From the NCBI RefSeq assembly GCF_008180415.1, contig NZ_VTEI01000003.1, positions 681-64,680 of the forward strand: DNA of 64,000 nt. Direction: 5' to 3'. The notes under the pieces are model-generated. The model did no database searches, was not told where the DNA came from, and saw nothing but the letters and a program-made list of their open reading frames with translations. Source of the stretch: Rossellomorea vietnamensis. GTDB taxonomy: Bacteria > Bacillota > Bacilli > Bacillales > Bacillaceae_B. This document shows, piece by piece, positions 61,779 to 64,000 of the stretch; position 1 is the stretch's first letter; every line of letters starts with the position of its first letter. The position numbers were made by a program, and so were the translations under genes.

Positions 61779-63754
61779 ACATCACCCTCCTCAGCGACAG
61801 ATACATTTTCATTTTCCAATATGCTGCCATCTTCCTCGAGGCCAAAGGCAACATTACTTTCAATCCATTTCCTGCGTGGTTCTACTTTATCTCCCATCAG
61901 GGTTGTCACACGGCGCTCAGCCCGTGCGGCATCATCGATCTTGACCCGGATCAAGGTCCGTGTTTCGGGATCCATCGTAGTCTCCCAAAGCTGGTCAGCG
62001 TTCATTTCCCCGAGACCCTTATAGCGCTGAATCATATAGCCTTTGCCGATCTTTTTGATAGCCCCGTCCAGTTCATCCTCGGTCCACGCATATTCAATCA
62101 CTTCTTTCTTTCCAGAGCCTTTGCTGACTTTGAAAAGCGGCGGAAGGGCAATGTAGACTCTCCCTGCATCCAATAACGGCTTCATGTAACGGTAGAAGAA
62201 TGTTAAAAGAAGGACCTGAATATGAGCTCCATCCGTATCGGCATCCGTCATGATCACAATTTTATCGTAGTTGATGTCGCCTAAATTAAATTCCGGGCCC
62301 ACTCCTGCTCCGATAGCATGGATGATGGTGTTGATCTCTTCATTTTTAAAGATATCCTGCAATTTAGCTTTTTCTGTATTGATGACTTTTCCCCTAAGAG
62401 GAAGTATCGCCTGAAATTTCCGGTCTCTTCCTTGCTTAGCAGAACCGCCGGCAGAATCACCCTCGACCAAATATAGTTCATTCTTCTGAGGGTTTCTTGA
62501 CTGAGCAGGGGTCAGCTTTCCGGAGAGGATGGTTTCAGACCGCTTTCTCTTTTTCCCATTTCTGGCATCTTCACGGGCTCTTCTTGCAGCTTCCCTTGCC
62601 TGAGCCGCTTTGATTGACTTCTTGATTAAAAGTGAACTGGTGTCCGGGTTTTCTTCCAGGAAATAGAGGAGATGTTCCGAAACGACTGCATCAACAGCAG
62701 ACCTGGCTTCACTTGTTCCCAGTTTCCCTTTCGTCTGCCCTTCAAATTGAAGGAGTTCCTCAGGAATGCGGACCGATACAATTCCGGACAATCCTTCCCT
62801 TATATCCGTTCCTTCAAGGTTCTTATCTTTATCGCGCAAAATCCCAGCTTTACGGGCATATTCATTGAATACACGCGTCATCGCGGTCTTGGCTCCGGCT
62901 TCATGCGTACCCCCATCTTTCGTCCTGACATTATTCACGAAGGAAAGGATGTTTTCCGAAAAGCCATCATTGAATTGAAAAGCAAACTCCACTTCAATGC
63001 TGTTATGTTCCCCTTCAAAGAAGACCACCGGATGGATACTATCCTTTTCTTCATTCAAGTACTGTACAAAGGCCTGTATGCCGCTTTCAAAGTGAAAAAC
63101 GTCCTGCTGGTCATGCCTTTCATCTGTGATAGTAATCTTCAGTCCTTTTAGAAGGAAGGCTGATTCACGGAGACGCTCACATAACGTGTCATAATTATAA
63201 GAGGTCACACTGAAAATGGAAGGATCGGGTTTAAAACTGATCCGCGTTCCTGTCTTTTTGGTTTTTCCAATTTTCTCTAAGGTAGTCTGCGGCTTCCCAC
63301 CATTAACGAACGTTTGTTCGTAAATAAATCCATCTCGCATGATGGTCACTTTCAGCCTCTCTGAAAGCGCATTAACAACAGACGCGCCGACACCATGCAG
63401 CCCGCCGCTCGTTTTATAGCCGCCCTGCCCGAATTTACCTCCGGCATGAAGTACAGTCAAAATGATTTCAGGCGTCGGCTTGCCCATTTTATGCATACCC
63501 GTTGGCATTCCCCGGCCGCTGTCTTCCACACTCAAGCTGTTATCTTTATGTATCGTAACAGTGATTTCATCTCCATAGCCAGCCAAAGCTTCATCTACAG
63601 AGTTATCAACAATTTCATAAACTAAATGGTGTAAACCTCTGGTATCAGTAGATCCGATATACATACCTGGTCTTTTTCTGACTGCTTCAAGACCTTCCAG
63701 TACCTGTATCGCATCATCATTATAATCCATGGACTGGTTATTTCTTTTGGCCAC
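61775..63754 (-). CDS. parE: DNA topoisomerase IV subunit B (ParE/GrlB)
   Basis: 659 residues from a GTG at 63754, which has AGGGG 7 bases upstream; an ATG 6 bases earlier overlaps that site and is less likely. GHKL ATPase domain: VYEIVDNSVDEALAGY, VEDSGRGMPTG, GGLHGVGASVVNALS, and QTKGKLG. Toprim domain near residues 425-540: LYLVEGDSAGGSAKQGRDR and IMTDADTDGAHIQVLLLTFFYR; the end has RYKGLGEMNADQLWETTMDP. Forms the A2B2 enzyme with ParC encoded in the same operon. A LexA-type box lies upstream. Confidence 0.97.
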   Translation of the reverse strand: MAKRNNQSMDYNDDAIQVLEGLEAVRKRPGMYIGSTDTRGLHHLVYEIVDNSVDEALAGYGDEITVTIHKDNSLSVEDSGRGMPTGMHKMGKPTPEIILTVLHAGGKFGQGGYKTSGGLHGVGASVVNALSERLKVTIMRDGFIYEQTFVNGGKPQTTLEKIGKTKKTGTRISFKPDPSIFSVTSYNYDTLCERLRESAFLLKGLKITITDERHDQQDVFHFESGIQAFVQYLNEEKDSIHPVVFFEGEHNSIEVEFAFQFNDGFSENILSFVNNVRTKDGGTHEAGAKTAMTRVFNEYARKAGILRDKDKNLEGTDIREGLSGIVSVRIPEELLQFEGQTKGKLGTSEARSAVDAVVSEHLLYFLEENPDTSSLLIKKSIKAAQAREAARRAREDARNGKKRKRSETILSGKLTPAQSRNPQKNELYLVEGDSAGGSAKQGRDRKFQAILPLRGKVINTEKAKLQDIFKNEEINTIIHAIGAGVGPEFNLGDINYDKIVIMTDADTDGAHIQVLLLTFFYRYMKPLLDAGRVYIALPPLFKVSKGSGKKEVIEYAWTEDELDGAIKKIGKGYMIQRYKGLGEMNADQLWETTMDPETRTLIRVKIDDAARAERRVTTLMGDKVEPRRKWIESNVAFGLEEDGSILENENVSVAEEGDV

Positions 63755-63811
63755 GAACATTCCCCTTTCAAAACTTATCTCTGTCTAGTAGTGGTGAATA
63801 TTTTACACAAA

Positions 63812-63825
63812 AGAACGTTTGTTCG
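63812..63825 (-). promoter_or_regulatory. LexA (DinR) box before parE
   Basis: On the minus strand CGAACAAACGTTCT, matching the Bacillus LexA consensus CGAAC-N4-GTTCG except the final base. It is about 60-70 bases before the parE start. The parE-parC operon of Bacillus subtilis is reported in the LexA regulon, so DNA-damage induction is expected. Confidence 0.75.
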
Positions 63826-64000
63826 CTCTCCTCATTCTACCACAGTAACCACGCACATCTATGCTTTATTGTATCGTTTTATTTCAAATTCGCAAATTTA
63901 TTTTTAAAATCCAGCTTAAAAGCAAGCCAGTTTTTTCAGTATTACCGGCGGTTTTTTTGAAATTCACTCGCCTTTAAGAAAGGCTGTTTTCGTATATATT

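Overview
The window is from a low-GC Gram-positive bacterium of the Bacillaceae. The evidence is a parE-parC pair with a LexA-type box, an LtaS lipoteichoic acid synthase, YqxD, a Zur-controlled AdcA-ZinT zinc lipoprotein, a YesM/YesN-type sensor pair, strong AGGAGG ribosome sites and TTG/GTG starts. I cannot name the species. Decay is frequent: at least nine genes are broken by in-frame stops, frameshifts or truncation, and an IS21-family element, a group II intron and several repeat families are present.

Region 1 (1-12,050) is the most unusual. About a dozen small unrelated genes lie on one strand: HIT protein, VanZ-like protein, nucleotidyltransferase, GNAT acetyltransferase, M3 peptidase, lipoproteins and tiny membrane proteins. 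Most are followed within 0-45 bases of the stop codon by a copy of the same 45-75 bp structured repeat, always in the same orientation. An intact group II intron sits inside one copy, and a nonsense-interrupted tyrosine recombinase lies in the array. The layout resembles a gene-cassette array. I saw no copy of the repeat in the other 52 kb.

Region 2 (12,100-20,260) holds an ECF sigma factor, a probable anti-sigma factor, MoxR ATPase, a DUF58 protein (broken), a MacB-type ABC exporter and a DUF4129-like membrane protein. Region 3 (20,300-33,500) is accessory DNA. It contains an IS21 element, a very AT-rich cluster (secreted protein, large lipoprotein, tiny membrane protein), two neighbouring serine hydrolases (one fused to a nucleotidyltransferase-fold domain and frameshifted), and remnants of a tyrosine recombinase and a short-chain dehydrogenase around intact yqxD.

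Region 4 (33,800-38,210) concerns metals: an arsenate reductase fused to a helix-turn-helix domain, AdcA-ZinT behind a Zur box, and a heavily decayed YciC/ZagA-type zinc GTPase behind its own Zur box. Region 5 (38,700-47,900) is a monosaccharide ABC importer (ChvE-, MmsA- and MmsB-like) with a CcpA cre-like site. Next to it are a XylF-like lipoprotein and a three-part sensing module (membrane-anchored sugar-binding protein, YesM kinase, YesN regulator).

Region 6 (48,000-63,830) is mostly core genome: BCCT transporter, tRNA-dihydrouridine synthase, LtaS, a staygreen-family protein, a frameshifted sodium:alanine symporter, parC and parE. Its gaps contain two copies of a roughly 620-640 bp element with inverted ends, a 126-bp unit repeated 4.5 times in tandem, and a diverged single copy of that unit.
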